From Flavobacterium sp. (GTDB lineage: Bacteria > Bacteroidota > Bacteroidia > Flavobacteriales > Flavobacteriaceae), in assembly GCA_014379405.1 (NCBI GenBank), contig JACMLU010000016.1, forward strand, positions 166,656-230,655: DNA of 64,000 nt, in the 5' to 3' direction. Under the pieces are notes generated by a model. It worked only from the letters and a program-made list of their open reading frames with translations. It did not search any database and was not told the DNA's origin. Shown here piece by piece: positions 55,107-63,860 of the stretch. A program made the translations under genes and the position numbers. Within the stretch, counting starts at the first letter, position 1. Every line of letters starts with the position of its first letter.

Positions 55107-55664
55107 TTATTTTTTCCATCTAATATTGCATCCCAAACTCGGTTTTTGATTGGGATTGATGATTCGATTGTAAATCACGCCGTCAATAGCACCACGCAAA
55201 TCACTTCCGCTTAACGGAATGCCGTTTCCTGGTCGGCTGTCGTCCAATTGGCCGCGATAGACTAATTTATTTTGGTTGTCAAACAAAAAGAAATCAGGTG
55301 TGCAAGCAGCATCGTATGCTTTGGCCACTTCTTGGGTTTCGTCATAGAGATAAGGAAACTCAAACTTGTTTTCGAAAGCGAATTCCGTCATTAATTCGGG
55401 AGCATCTTGTGGATAATTTACCACATCATTACTGTAAATAGCTACAATACCTATGCCTTGAACTCTATAATCGTTGGCTATCATGACGATTTCTTCTAGA
55501 ACGTGATGCACAAAGGGACAATGATTGCAGATGAACATGACCAGAGTTCCCTTTTCTCCTTTTGCATCTGAAAACGAAAAGCTTTCGTTGGAATTAGTGT
55601 CTTTTAAATAAAACTCGGGTGCAATAGTTCCGAGGGGCAACATATTTGAAGGAGTATTGGACAT
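55107..55664 (-). CDS. Thioredoxin-family redoxin (AhpC/TSA-like)
   Basis: 185 residues. APEFYLKDTNSNESFSFSDA opening, then VMFICNHCPFVHHVLEEI: a CxxC (CNHC) active site in the thioredoxin position, and ACTPDFFLFD with a Cys before the cis-Pro. No signal peptide, so cytosolic. Probably a peroxiredoxin or disulfide reductase; the substrate is unknown. Confidence 0.88.
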   Translation of the reverse strand: MSNTPSNMLPLGTIAPEFYLKDTNSNESFSFSDAKGEKGTLVMFICNHCPFVHHVLEEIVMIANDYRVQGIGIVAIYSNDVVNYPQDAPELMTEFAFENKFEFPYLYDETQEVAKAYDAACTPDFFLFDNQNKLVYRGQLDDSRPGNGIPLSGSDLRGAIDGVIYNRIINPNQKPSLGCNIRWKK

Positions 55665-55858
55665 TTTTTGTTTGTTTTTTGAAAGTTTAAAATTATGAAA
55701 TCGCTATGGTTTCCAAACACAAATACTAATAAAGATAATCATGGCGATACCATATTTCCAAAATTTAATATTATCTATATATGAAAAAGTATTGTTTTTT
55801 GGACTAGAAAGAGTAAATTAGTCTGTTACACAACATCAACTTTAATAGTAAAAAAATA
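55665..55858. other. Intergenic region
   Basis: 194 nt, AT-rich, between divergent genes. No gene, no strong hairpin; one weak TAnnTTTG-like stretch cannot be assigned with confidence. Confidence 0.4.
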
Positions 55859-56194
55859 ATGGATTTAACTTGGCCTGAATTCGAAAAAGTGGAAATGAGC
55901 GTGGGAACAATCCTCGAAGTCAATGATTTTCAAGAAGCCAGGAAACCGGCATACCAACTCACGATTGATTTTGGTCCGGTTATTGGAATTCGAAAAACTT
56001 CCGCTCAAATCACTAAGCGTTATCAAAAAGAAGATTTGCTGAACCGACAGATTATTGCAGTGGTTAATTTTCCCAAGAAGCAAATCGGTAAATTTATGAG
56101 TGAATGTTTGGTTCTGGGAGCAGTGGGTGAGGAAGGCGACGTGATTTTATTGGCGCCCGATTTCAAGATTGAAAACGGCCTGCGCATTGGATAG
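55859..56194 (+). CDS. tRNA-binding-domain protein, CsaA-like
   Basis: 111 residues, close to CsaA. VGTILEVNDFQEARKPAYQL, LTIDFGPVIGIRKTSAQITK and QIIAVVNFPKKQIGKFMSE follow the EMAP/OB-fold tRNA-binding domain with the family's signature positions. CsaA proteins have been linked to chaperone and secretion assistance. No partner secretion gene adjoins. Confidence 0.85.
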   Translation: MDLTWPEFEKVEMSVGTILEVNDFQEARKPAYQLTIDFGPVIGIRKTSAQITKRYQKEDLLNRQIIAVVNFPKKQIGKFMSECLVLGAVGEEGDVILLAPDFKIENGLRIG

Positions 56195-56235
56195 AAAAGA
56201 GTCCGAAGATTTTTTGACTTTCGGACTTGATATTG
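56195..56235. terminator. Hairpin between convergent genes
   Basis: AGTCCGAA and TTCGGACT pair around about 13 nt (56202-56209 with 56223-56230). On the minus strand it is followed by CTCTTTTC, so it may end the sulfurtransferase message. Confidence 0.5.
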
Positions 56236-56241
56236 GGTTCG

Positions 56242-57063
56242 TTATTTTTCAATCGGTAAATTAGTGGAGTGTCCCCATTCTGTCCAAGAACCATCATAAA
56301 TTGCTTTAGGATTATCAGATATGAGTTCGGTTGCCAACAAGAGAATACAAGCTGTTATTCCCGATCCACAAGTAAAATATAAGGGCTTATCATTTAAGTT
56401 GAATATTTCAGATAAAGTTTCCTTTGATTTGTATTTTCCATCTTCTAATAAATTGTCAAAAGGGACATTTATGGAACCCGGAATGTGTCCGTTTCTAATA
56501 CCAACTCTTGTTTCTTCTATGGTGGCATGAAAACGTTCTGGAGTACGAGCATCCATTAGAATGGCTTCTTTTGTGTCAATGTTTTCAAGGATTTGTTCCT
56601 TGCTTTTTATTAATTCAGGTTGAAAGTTGGCTTCAAAATCTCCTTTGGTATATGTGATTTTTTTTGTTTTTTCAGTTTGATAACCTTCTTTGATCCATTC
56701 TGGAAGACCTCCGTTTAAAACATAAATATTCGAATGCCCCATTGTATTAAACATCCACCAAACTCTTGGACTTGAGTAAATCCCCAAAGTATCATAAACT
56801 ACTATTGTACTGTTTTTGTTAATGCCTAATTTTTGGCATTCAATAGTAAATTGTTCTTCTGACGGAAAAGTGTTGGGTAATGGATTAGATAGGTCGCTAA
56901 AGGTGTTTTTTATATCAAATAATCGAGCACCACAAATATGGGTATCCTGAAATTGATTCTCTAAATTATTTTGGTTATGGTCTAATTGAGCTTCAAGGAT
57001 AATTAAATTCGAATCATCGATATTCTCATAAAGCCATTTTGCAGATATTATGGTTTTTTTCAT
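56242..57063 (-). CDS. Two-rhodanese sulfurtransferase (3-mercaptopyruvate / thiosulfate type)
   Basis: 273 residues with two rhodanese domains. The first (about 1-130) is degenerate; the second has AILMDARTPERFH and the active loop FTCGSGITACILL (catalytic Cys). The CGSG-T-A loop is that of SseA-type mercaptopyruvate sulfurtransferases, rather than CRKGVT of thiosulfate sulfurtransferase. Cytosolic; no signal. Followed by hairpins. Confidence 0.9.
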   Translation of the reverse strand: MKKTIISAKWLYENIDDSNLIILEAQLDHNQNNLENQFQDTHICGARLFDIKNTFSDLSNPLPNTFPSEEQFTIECQKLGINKNSTIVVYDTLGIYSSPRVWWMFNTMGHSNIYVLNGGLPEWIKEGYQTEKTKKITYTKGDFEANFQPELIKSKEQILENIDTKEAILMDARTPERFHATIEETRVGIRNGHIPGSINVPFDNLLEDGKYKSKETLSEIFNLNDKPLYFTCGSGITACILLLATELISDNPKAIYDGSWTEWGHSTNLPIEK

Positions 57064-57090
57064 TGTGCTGTTTTTTTAGCTGAAAATTGC

Positions 57091-57126
57091 ATAAAAAAGT
57101 CCGAGAATCTTTCGACTTTCGGACTT
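57091..57126 (-). terminator. Intrinsic terminator of the DUF3276 gene
   Basis: AAGTCCGA..TCGGACTT hairpin (with one internal mismatch), T-run on the minus strand. It recalls the hairpin at 56195-56235. Confidence 0.65.
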
Positions 57127-57165
57127 AATCAGGTTGGTTTGGTTAGTTATTTATGGTTTTTAAAA

Positions 57166-57549
57166 TTAAATATCGTCAAAATCAATATCGGTGAAACTTG
57201 ATGTTGATGGTAATGCTAACTCCTCTTCTTCTTTTTCGTTAGCATATTCTTTTTTGAAATCTTTTTGGTGTCTTTCAGAGATTACTTCTTCGCCTTTGTG
57301 GTTCAAAACGTAGGAAGTCATTTCTTCTAAAATTTCAGTAAAAGCGGCAAAATCTTCTTTGTATAAATAAATTTTGTGTTTCTTGAAGTGGAAAGAACCG
57401 TCAACTTCGGTAAATTTTTTGCTTTCGGTGATTGTAATATAATAATCGTCAGCTTTTGTGGCTCTTACATCAAAGAAATAAGTTCTTCTTCCAGCTCGTA
57501 ATACTTTTGAAAAAATCTCTTCCTTTTCTAACATATCATTTTCTCTCAT
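57166..57549 (-). CDS. DUF3276 (PUR-alpha-like) nucleic-acid-binding protein
   Basis: 127 residues. EEIFSKVLRAGRRTYFFDVR, ADDYYITITESKK and KKHKIYLYKEDFAAFTEILE make the PUR repeat of DUF3276, a family whose spirochaete member BpuR binds RNA and DNA. A Glu-rich acidic tail follows (YANEKEEEELALPS). A Bacteroidota-conserved regulator is plausible. A Met at 57534 is an alternative start. Confidence 0.88.
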   Translation of the reverse strand: MRENDMLEKEEIFSKVLRAGRRTYFFDVRATKADDYYITITESKKFTEVDGSFHFKKHKIYLYKEDFAAFTEILEEMTSYVLNHKGEEVISERHQKDFKKEYANEKEEEELALPSTSSFTDIDFDDI

Positions 57550-57619
57550 AATCCTTCTGTCTATTTTGTGTTGTTAAGCATCAATCAAAAATCCAAAAAA
57601 TATATGTATTACACAACAA

Positions 57620-59380
57620 TTATTGCAATTCTTTTTCAGAAAGTTGTTTCAAATACAAAGCTGCATAATAACCGTCTTCATTTATCAATTGATTATGAGA
57701 GCCTTGTTCAATAATTCGTCCTTCATCGAGAATGATGATTCGGTCTGCGTTTTTTGCCGATGAGACTCTGTGGCTTACAATAATAGTAGTTTTGTCTCTA
57801 CAGATTTCCTGTAAGTTGTTTAAAATCGCTTCTTCGGTTTCAGTATCAACGGCTGATAAGCAATCGTCAAAAAGTAGAATTTTCGGGTTTTTGATAATGG
57901 CTCTTGCTATGGAAACACGTTGTTTTTGTCCACCAGAAAGCGTGATTCCTCTTTCTCCAAGAATCGTTTCGTATTGTTTGTTGAAACCCATAATGTTATC
58001 GTGAACCACGGCACTTTTTGCTGCTGAATGAACTTCTTTATCAGTGGCATTTTCTTTGCCAAACTTGATGTTGTTTTTTATGGTGTCTGAAAACAAAAAG
58101 GCATCCTGAGGCACAATTCCAATACTGTTTCGCAAATCATATAAATTTACGGAGCTAATTTCTTTTCCGTCTATGATAATGTGTCCATTGGTTACATCAT
58201 ACAATCGAGAGATCAATGAAACAATAGTTGATTTTCCAGAGCCTGTTTTTCCGAGAATAGCCAAAGTTTCTCCCTTGTGTACCGTGAAAGTCACGTTTTC
58301 TAAAGCTTTTATATTGGTGTCTTCATAGGTGTAGCTCACATTTTCGAAAGTAATAGTTCCTTCTATAATCGAATTTTTGGGATTTGTGTTTTGAATTTCT
58401 GGTTCTATTTTTAGGAATTCGTTGATGCGTTTTTGGGAGGCTTCGGCTTCTTGTACCATAGACGAAACCCAGCCCAAAGAAGCTACAGGCCAAGTCAGCA
58501 TATTTACGTACAGAATAAATTCGGCAATTGTTCCAATGCTTTTGATGGTTCCGTTGATGTACATCAATCCGCCAAAATAAATCACGACCAAGTTGCTTAT
58601 TCCGATAAGTGCCAACATCAAAGGACCAAACAACGCCTGAATTCTGGCCAAACTCAAACTCTTGCTTTTACTTTCTTCTGCCAATTCCACCATATTGTTT
58701 TGGTGTTGGTCTTCCAATGAATAGGCTTTTATAACCCGGATTCCCGAAAAAATTTCTTGGGTAAAACTGGAAACTTTGGATAAATATTGTTGGAAAATAG
58801 TACTTCTTATGTTGATTTCGGAACTAATTTTAAATATGGCATATGATAATAGAGGCAAGGGGAGCAAGGTGTACAAAGTCAGCCTTGGCGACACGTTAAA
58901 CATATACACGATTACAATTGCAAAACGGATAACGGTATTTATGGTGTACATCACGGCAGGCCCAACGTACATTCTTACCTTGGAAACATCTTCGCTGATG
59001 CGGTTCATCAAATCTCCTGTTCGGTTTTGTTTGTAGAAATTCTGCGAAAGGTTTTCATATTGTCTGAAAACTTCGTTTTTCAAATCGAATTCAATATGAC
59101 GTGACATCACGATTAGCGTTTGTCGCATCAAGAAAGTCAGGAAACCCGCTATGATTGTTGTCGCGATTATCAAGAGAATATCAGTGATAAGTTCGTGTTG
59201 GATAACGGATTTGGAGATGGTTTCGTCCTTAATGAAATCTTCGATAGCTTTAAAGGATTTACTGATTAGTTTAGGTGTAAACAGCGAAAATATCTGTGCT
59301 ACTATGGTAATAATGATTCCTAGTAAAAAACGGTATTTGTATTGGATGAAATATTTATCGAGATAGCGTAATTCTTTCAT
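57620..59380 (-). CDS. ABC exporter, fused permease and ATPase (MsbA-like)
   Basis: 586 residues. Six membrane helices (about 15-300) and an ATPase domain with Walker A GKTGSGKSTIVSL, signature LSGGQKQRVSIARA, Walker B LLFDDCLSA and a switch His. It forms a homodimer at the inner membrane and exports a lipid or drug; the substrate is open. A promoter TTG (59437-59435) - 21 nt - TACCTTTG (59413-59406, minus strand) lies upstream. Divergent from nusB. Confidence 0.93.
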   Translation of the reverse strand: MKELRYLDKYFIQYKYRFLLGIIITIVAQIFSLFTPKLISKSFKAIEDFIKDETISKSVIQHELITDILLIIATTIIAGFLTFLMRQTLIVMSRHIEFDLKNEVFRQYENLSQNFYKQNRTGDLMNRISEDVSKVRMYVGPAVMYTINTVIRFAIVIVYMFNVSPRLTLYTLLPLPLLSYAIFKISSEINIRSTIFQQYLSKVSSFTQEIFSGIRVIKAYSLEDQHQNNMVELAEESKSKSLSLARIQALFGPLMLALIGISNLVVIYFGGLMYINGTIKSIGTIAEFILYVNMLTWPVASLGWVSSMVQEAEASQKRINEFLKIEPEIQNTNPKNSIIEGTITFENVSYTYEDTNIKALENVTFTVHKGETLAILGKTGSGKSTIVSLISRLYDVTNGHIIIDGKEISSVNLYDLRNSIGIVPQDAFLFSDTIKNNIKFGKENATDKEVHSAAKSAVVHDNIMGFNKQYETILGERGITLSGGQKQRVSIARAIIKNPKILLFDDCLSAVDTETEEAILNNLQEICRDKTTIIVSHRVSSAKNADRIIILDEGRIIEQGSHNQLINEDGYYAALYLKQLSEKELQ

Positions 59381-59405
59381 AATAAGTAATAATTCTTAAA
59401 AAATT

Positions 59406-59437
59406 CAAAGGTAAGATGAAATTCAGATATTTTTCAA
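59406..59437 (-). promoter_or_regulatory. Promoter for the ABC exporter
   Basis: TTG, 21-nt spacer, TACCTTTG on the minus strand. 25 nt before the ATG. Confidence 0.6.
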
Positions 59438-59468
59438 GTTTAATTCTTATTTTAAAAAATGAAATTCT

Positions 59469-59476
59469 TATTTTTG
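59469..59476 (+). promoter_or_regulatory. -7 box for nusB
   Basis: TATTTTTG 30 nt before the GTG start. Confidence 0.5.
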
Positions 59477-59505
59477 CAAACTAATTTAATAAAAGTTCTT
59501 ACAAG

Positions 59506-60450
59506 GTGGTAAACAGAAGACACATTCGCGTTAAGGTTATGCAATCCATTTATGCGATGCATCAAAATGGTTCAGATAATTTAGAAAAAGAAGAAAAATT
59601 CCTTTATTATAGCATCGATGCCATTCAGGATTTATACCTTATAATGCTATCCTCCTTGATAGAAATTTGCAAAAAAGAAACCATCTTTTTGCACCTGTCC
59701 AGTCAAAAACATCTTGCCACTCCGCAAGAGCGCAAACCCAACGAAAAGTTCATCAAAAACGCTATTTTTCAAATACTTGCCGAAAATAATTCTTTGAGCA
59801 TAGCATTGGAAAACCGTAAAATAGACAATTGGACATTGAATGATGACTATATTTTGTTGCTTCTGAATGATATCAAGCAAAGCAAATTGTACCAAAATTA
59901 CATGCTTAACTCGGTAAACACATTTCAAGAAGACAAGGATTTTATCGTTGATTTGTTTATGGACGTAATTGTTCCAAACGAGAAATTATACGAATATCTT
60001 GAAGACAATAAATTGACTTGGATTGATGATATTCCAGTAGTAAATACTGAAATTATCAAACAATTGAAAGCGATAAAAAACATTGAAGAAGGCAGTTTTA
60101 GGGTTCCAAAATTATTCAAAGACAACGAAGACAAGGATTTTGTTAGAGATTTGTTTAGAAAAACAGTTTTGAACGAAAGGGAATTGGCCAAAGAATATGA
60201 TGATAAAACACCTAACTGGGACAGCGACAGGATTGCCGAAGTTGACACCATCATCCTTAAAATGGCGATTTGTGAATTTTTGAAATTCCCATCGATTCCA
60301 GTAAAAGTTACCTTGAACGAATATCTAGAATTGGCCAAAGAATATTCTACGCCCAAAAGCAGCATTTTCATAAACGGGATCTTAGACAACTTGGTCAAAG
60401 AATTAGAAGCCGACAAAAGAATCCAAAAAGTGGGTCGTGGTTTGATGTAA
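59506..60450 (+). CDS. nusB: Transcription antitermination factor NusB, long Bacteroidota form
   Basis: 314 residues, more than twice the E. coli protein. It starts with GTG (MVNRRHIRVKVMQSIYAMHQ); the N-terminal basic RR-H-R opening is kept. About 150 residues are inserted or extended, and the classical NusB end is at about 225-314 (WDSDRIAEVDTIILKMAICE, FINGILDNLVKEL). Works with NusA/NusE at rRNA antitermination. Followed at 56 nt by yajC. Confidence 0.92.
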   Translation: MVNRRHIRVKVMQSIYAMHQNGSDNLEKEEKFLYYSIDAIQDLYLIMLSSLIEICKKETIFLHLSSQKHLATPQERKPNEKFIKNAIFQILAENNSLSIALENRKIDNWTLNDDYILLLLNDIKQSKLYQNYMLNSVNTFQEDKDFIVDLFMDVIVPNEKLYEYLEDNKLTWIDDIPVVNTEIIKQLKAIKNIEEGSFRVPKLFKDNEDKDFVRDLFRKTVLNERELAKEYDDKTPNWDSDRIAEVDTIILKMAICEFLKFPSIPVKVTLNEYLELAKEYSTPKSSIFINGILDNLVKELEADKRIQKVGRGLM

Positions 60451-60505
60451 AAAGAAGAATTACAATAAAAAACAATAATCAAATAACAAAAAAGAATTTA
60501 AAATT

Positions 60506-60781
60506 ATGGAACAATTAACTCAATTTGCACCGTTTCTATTAATGTTTGTCGTTATCTATTTCTTTATGATTAGACCACAACAAAAAAGAGCTAAAAACGA
60601 AAAAGAATTCGAAAGTACTTTGAAAGTTGGTGATAAAATCATTACAAAAAGCGGACTTCACGGAAAAGTTGCTGAACTTTCAGAAGGAACAGTAGTTATT
60701 GAAACAATGGCTGGAAAACTGAAAATGGAGCGTTCTGCCATTTCTATGGAAATGAGTGCAGCTTTGAACAAAAAGGCATAA
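60506..60781 (+). CDS. yajC: Preprotein translocase subunit YajC
   Basis: 91 residues. Hydrophobic helix about 7-24 (FAPFLLMFVVIYFFMIRPQQ), then the family signature QKRAKNEKEFESTLKVGDKI and ITKSGLHGKVAELSEGTVVI. Associates with SecDF at the inner membrane. Neither secD nor secF is in the window. Confidence 0.95.
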   Translation: MEQLTQFAPFLLMFVVIYFFMIRPQQKRAKNEKEFESTLKVGDKIITKSGLHGKVAELSEGTVVIETMAGKLKMERSAISMEMSAALNKKA

Positions 60782-60803
60782 ACAGTAAATTCCAAAAATA
60801 GCG

Positions 60804-60837
60804 AAAGCCCCGATTCTTGTATTAGAATTGGGGCTTT
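60804..60837 (+). terminator. Intrinsic terminator of yajC
   Basis: AAAGCCCCGATTCT pairs with AGAATTGGGGCTTT around TGTATT, followed by TTTGT. 23 nt after the stop. Confidence 0.9.
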
Positions 60838-60921
60838 TGTCATTAATGCGTGTTTGGGAAATTACTTTTTTTTAACTCTAAATTCACAAAATTATATAAG
60901 GTTTACTTTTAATAAACGTTG

Positions 60922-60929
60922 TAAATTTG
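60922..60929 (+). promoter_or_regulatory. -7 box for the PotA-like ATPase
   Basis: TAAATTTG 19 nt before the ATG at 60948. Confidence 0.5.
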
Positions 60930-60947
60930 CACCATTAAACACAGAAA

Positions 60948-61895
60948 ATGCTTCAATTAAAAAATATTTCCTTTACCTATATTGAAAATCCCGTTATCGA
61001 AAATATTAGTTTCGAAATTGCCAAAGGTCAAAATGTGGCCATTATTGGCGAAAGTGGTTGCGGCAAAAGCACCTTGTTGAAATTGATGTATGGATTGTAT
61101 GATCTAGACAATGGCGAAATACACTATAATGACAAGCCAATACTGGGTCCAAAATACAATCTAATTCCAGGTGAAGATTACATCAAATATCTGGCACAAG
61201 ATTTTGATTTGATGCCTTATATCACTGTCGAAGAAAATGTGGGGAAGTTTTTGTCCAATATTTATAAAGACCAGAAAAAAGCCCGAGTTCAAGAACTGTT
61301 GGAAATGGTCGAAATGACTGAATATGCAAAAGTAAAAGCAAAATACCTGAGCGGAGGTCAACAACAAAGAGTGGCTCTGGCAAGAGTTTTGGCATTGGAA
61401 CCCGAAATTCTTTTATTGGACGAACCGTTTAGCCAGATCGATTCCTTCAGGAAAAACTCCTTGCGTCGCAATTTATTCAATTATTTCAAGAAAAAACAAA
61501 TCACCTGTGTCATCGCAACCCACGACAGTACCGAAGCTTTGTCTTTTTCAGATGAAACCATCGTGTTGCAAAATGGAAAATTAATAGCCAAAGGAAGTTC
61601 AAGACAACTCTACGACAATCCACCAAGTTATTATGTAGCTTCCCTTTTTGGAGAAGTCAACGAGTTGAAACAATCTCACTTTACGGATTCAGAAGAAACT
61701 GACCAAACACTTTTATTGTACCCACATCAACTCAAAGTGGTTGAAGAAGGAAAAATGAAAGCCGTTGTAAAGCAATGTTATTTTAAAGGAAGTCACTATT
61801 TGGTCAAAGCCGCTTTCGAACGTAAAGCCATTTTCTTCGAACACAATGCAGAGCTGGAATTGAATCAAGAAGTAACTTTGGAGATTTTTCGATGA
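60948..61895 (+). CDS. ABC transporter ATP-binding protein (PotA-like), no permease beside it
   Basis: 315 residues. Walker A GESGCGKSTLLKLMYG, Q-loop, signature LSGGQQQRVALARVLA, Walker B LLLDEPFSQID, switch His in IATHDSTEAL. After about residue 230 there is a short C-terminal domain (TLLLYPHQLKVVEEGKMKAV) like the TOBE/regulatory domain of PotA- or CysA-type ATPases. No permease or binding protein lies nearby, so it is an orphan ATPase. Convergent with the M42 peptidase gene. Confidence 0.88.
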   Translation: MLQLKNISFTYIENPVIENISFEIAKGQNVAIIGESGCGKSTLLKLMYGLYDLDNGEIHYNDKPILGPKYNLIPGEDYIKYLAQDFDLMPYITVEENVGKFLSNIYKDQKKARVQELLEMVEMTEYAKVKAKYLSGGQQQRVALARVLALEPEILLLDEPFSQIDSFRKNSLRRNLFNYFKKKQITCVIATHDSTEALSFSDETIVLQNGKLIAKGSSRQLYDNPPSYYVASLFGEVNELKQSHFTDSEETDQTLLLYPHQLKVVEEGKMKAVVKQCYFKGSHYLVKAAFERKAIFFEHNAELELNQEVTLEIFR

Positions 61896-61903
61896 TATTA
61901 GAA

Positions 61904-61945
61904 AAAAAAATCCTTTCCTCTTTATTATAAAAGGAAAGGATTTCA
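61904..61945. terminator. Bidirectional hairpin between convergent genes
   Basis: AAATCCTTTCCT pairs with AGGAAAGGATTT around CTTTATTATAAA, with A-run on one side and T-containing sequence on the other. Confidence 0.75.
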
Positions 61946-61964
61946 ATTTTTGGAATACTATTTT

Positions 61965-63053
61965 TTATTTAAAATAAGAAAACGTTTCGTTGTTTTCCAT
62001 TTTCAATAAAGTCTCATAAATTAATTTGATCACATTTTCCACATCATCACGATGTACCATTTCAACCGTCGTGTGCATATAACGCAGTGGCAAAGAAATC
62101 AACGCAGAAGCTACTCCACCATTGCTATAAGCAAAAGCATCTGTGTCAGTACCTGTAACTCTCGAAGAAGCTAGTCTTTGAAAAGGAATATTCTTTTCTT
62201 CGGCAGTGTCCAATATAAGTTCTCTCAAATTATTCTGAACTGCTGGGGCATAAGTAATAACTGGTCCTTTTCCAATTTTGGTTTCTCCTTCAATTTTCTT
62301 GTCAATCATTGGAGTAGTAGAGTCGTGGCAAACATCGGTTATGATGGCAACGTTAGGTTTGATGGTTTTTGTAATCATTTCGGCACCACGAAGTCCCACT
62401 TCTTCCTGAACAGAATTGGTAATATACAACCCAAAAGGGAGTTTGATTTTGTTTTCGTGCAACAAACGAGCTACTTCGGCAATCATAAATCCACCCATTC
62501 GATTATCAATGGCGCGACAAACAAATTTATTTTCGTTCAGAACCATAAATTCATCAGGATAAGTAATCACGCAACCCACGTGAACACCCAAAGCATCTAC
62601 TTCTTCTTTTTTTGAACATCCAATGTCTATGAATAAATTATCAATTTTTGGAGTTTCTTCTTTACCACGATTTCGGGTATGAATAGCTGGCCAGCCAAAA
62701 ACCCCTTTCACGATTCCTTTTTTGGTATGAATGTTTACCCGTTTAGAAGGCGCAATTTGATGATCGGAACCGCCATTTCTAATCACGTAAATCAATCCAT
62801 CATCCGTGATGTAATTCACGTACCACGAAATTTCGTCTGCGTGACCTTCAATTACCACCTTATAAGGAGCTTCGGGATTGATGATTCCCACGGCAGTTCC
62901 GTATGTATCCGTAATAAAAGTATCTACATAAGGTTTTAAATAATCCATCCACAGTTTTTGACCTGAACTTTCATATCCAGTTGGAGAAGCATTATTAAGG
63001 TAGCTTTCTAAAAACGCGAGAGACGTCTTTTTTAATATCGATTTTGAACTCAT
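61965..63053 (-). CDS. M42 family metallo-aminopeptidase (glutamyl aminopeptidase type)
   Basis: 362 residues. Metal ligands are recognisable in order: H in VIEGHADEI, Asp in AIDNRMGGFM, catalytic Glu plus ligand Glu in QEEVGLRGAEM, Asp in IITDVCHDS, and a C-terminal His in YMHTTVEMVHRDD. M42 enzymes form large tetrahedral assemblies and trim peptides in the cytosol. No signal peptide. Confidence 0.93.
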   Translation of the reverse strand: MSSKSILKKTSLAFLESYLNNASPTGYESSGQKLWMDYLKPYVDTFITDTYGTAVGIINPEAPYKVVIEGHADEISWYVNYITDDGLIYVIRNGGSDHQIAPSKRVNIHTKKGIVKGVFGWPAIHTRNRGKEETPKIDNLFIDIGCSKKEEVDALGVHVGCVITYPDEFMVLNENKFVCRAIDNRMGGFMIAEVARLLHENKIKLPFGLYITNSVQEEVGLRGAEMITKTIKPNVAIITDVCHDSTTPMIDKKIEGETKIGKGPVITYAPAVQNNLRELILDTAEEKNIPFQRLASSRVTGTDTDAFAYSNGGVASALISLPLRYMHTTVEMVHRDDVENVIKLIYETLLKMENNETFSYFK

Positions 63054-63137
63054 AAAAAATATTTTTTGCTAAATTATAAATTTGGTATTACAGTTGCCTA
63101 TATAATGTATAATTTTGTGACATATAAATTTTAGAAT

Positions 63138-63815
63138 ATGAAGATTATTAATTTCGTTTTGTTTTTTCTTTTCATCTCAATTTCAGTCAATGCCCAGCTA
63201 GTTCCAAAAGATACCTCCAAAATGGGTTATGTCTTAACAGAAAAAGATACTGTATTTAATGATACCATTCAGCTAGAAGAAATTATTGTATATAAAGGAA
63301 AATTAGATGTAGAGTCCAAAAAACAATTTGAATTACTCAGAAACCGAGTTTATAAAACCTATCCTTACGCAAAACTGGCTTCAGAGCGATTGACCGCATT
63401 AAATAGAGGAATGAAAAGTTTGAAGACGAACAAAGATAAAAAGAAATACTTCAAAATTATTGAAGACTACCTAAATAACGAGTTTGAAGCTCAACTCAAA
63501 AAACTTTCCCGCAAACAAGGTCAGATACTCATTAAGTTAATTCACCGTCAAACTGGAATCACCACTTATGAATTGGTAAAGACCCTAAAAAGCGGATGGA
63601 CGGCGTTTTGGTCTAATACCACTGCCAAAATGTTTGATCTTAATATGAAAGCACCTTATGCTCCCTATCAAGTCAACGAAGATTATTTAATTGAAACCAT
63701 ATTGGTAAGAGCTTTCGAATCCGGTAGGTTAATCAATCAGCCTCCAGCAAAACCGGTAGATTATAATAATTTGACCAATTTTTGGTTAAACAAAGCCATC
63801 GAAACAGCAAAGTAA
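63138..63815 (+). CDS. DUF4294 secreted protein
   Basis: 225 residues with signal MKIINFVLFFLFISISVNAQ. The rest is helical: LEEIIVYKGKLDVESKKQFE, LLRNRVYKTYPYAKLASERL, KKLSRKQGQILIKLIHRQTG (a strongly conserved-looking core). This is the DUF4294 pattern of Bacteroidota; function unknown. Divergent from the M42 peptidase gene. Confidence 0.85.
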   Translation: MKIINFVLFFLFISISVNAQLVPKDTSKMGYVLTEKDTVFNDTIQLEEIIVYKGKLDVESKKQFELLRNRVYKTYPYAKLASERLTALNRGMKSLKTNKDKKKYFKIIEDYLNNEFEAQLKKLSRKQGQILIKLIHRQTGITTYELVKTLKSGWTAFWSNTTAKMFDLNMKAPYAPYQVNEDYLIETILVRAFESGRLINQPPAKPVDYNNLTNFWLNKAIETAK

Positions 63816-63860
63816 ATCATTTAGTTTTGCCAATTATAATAAAAAAGCTGCTACCTAATC

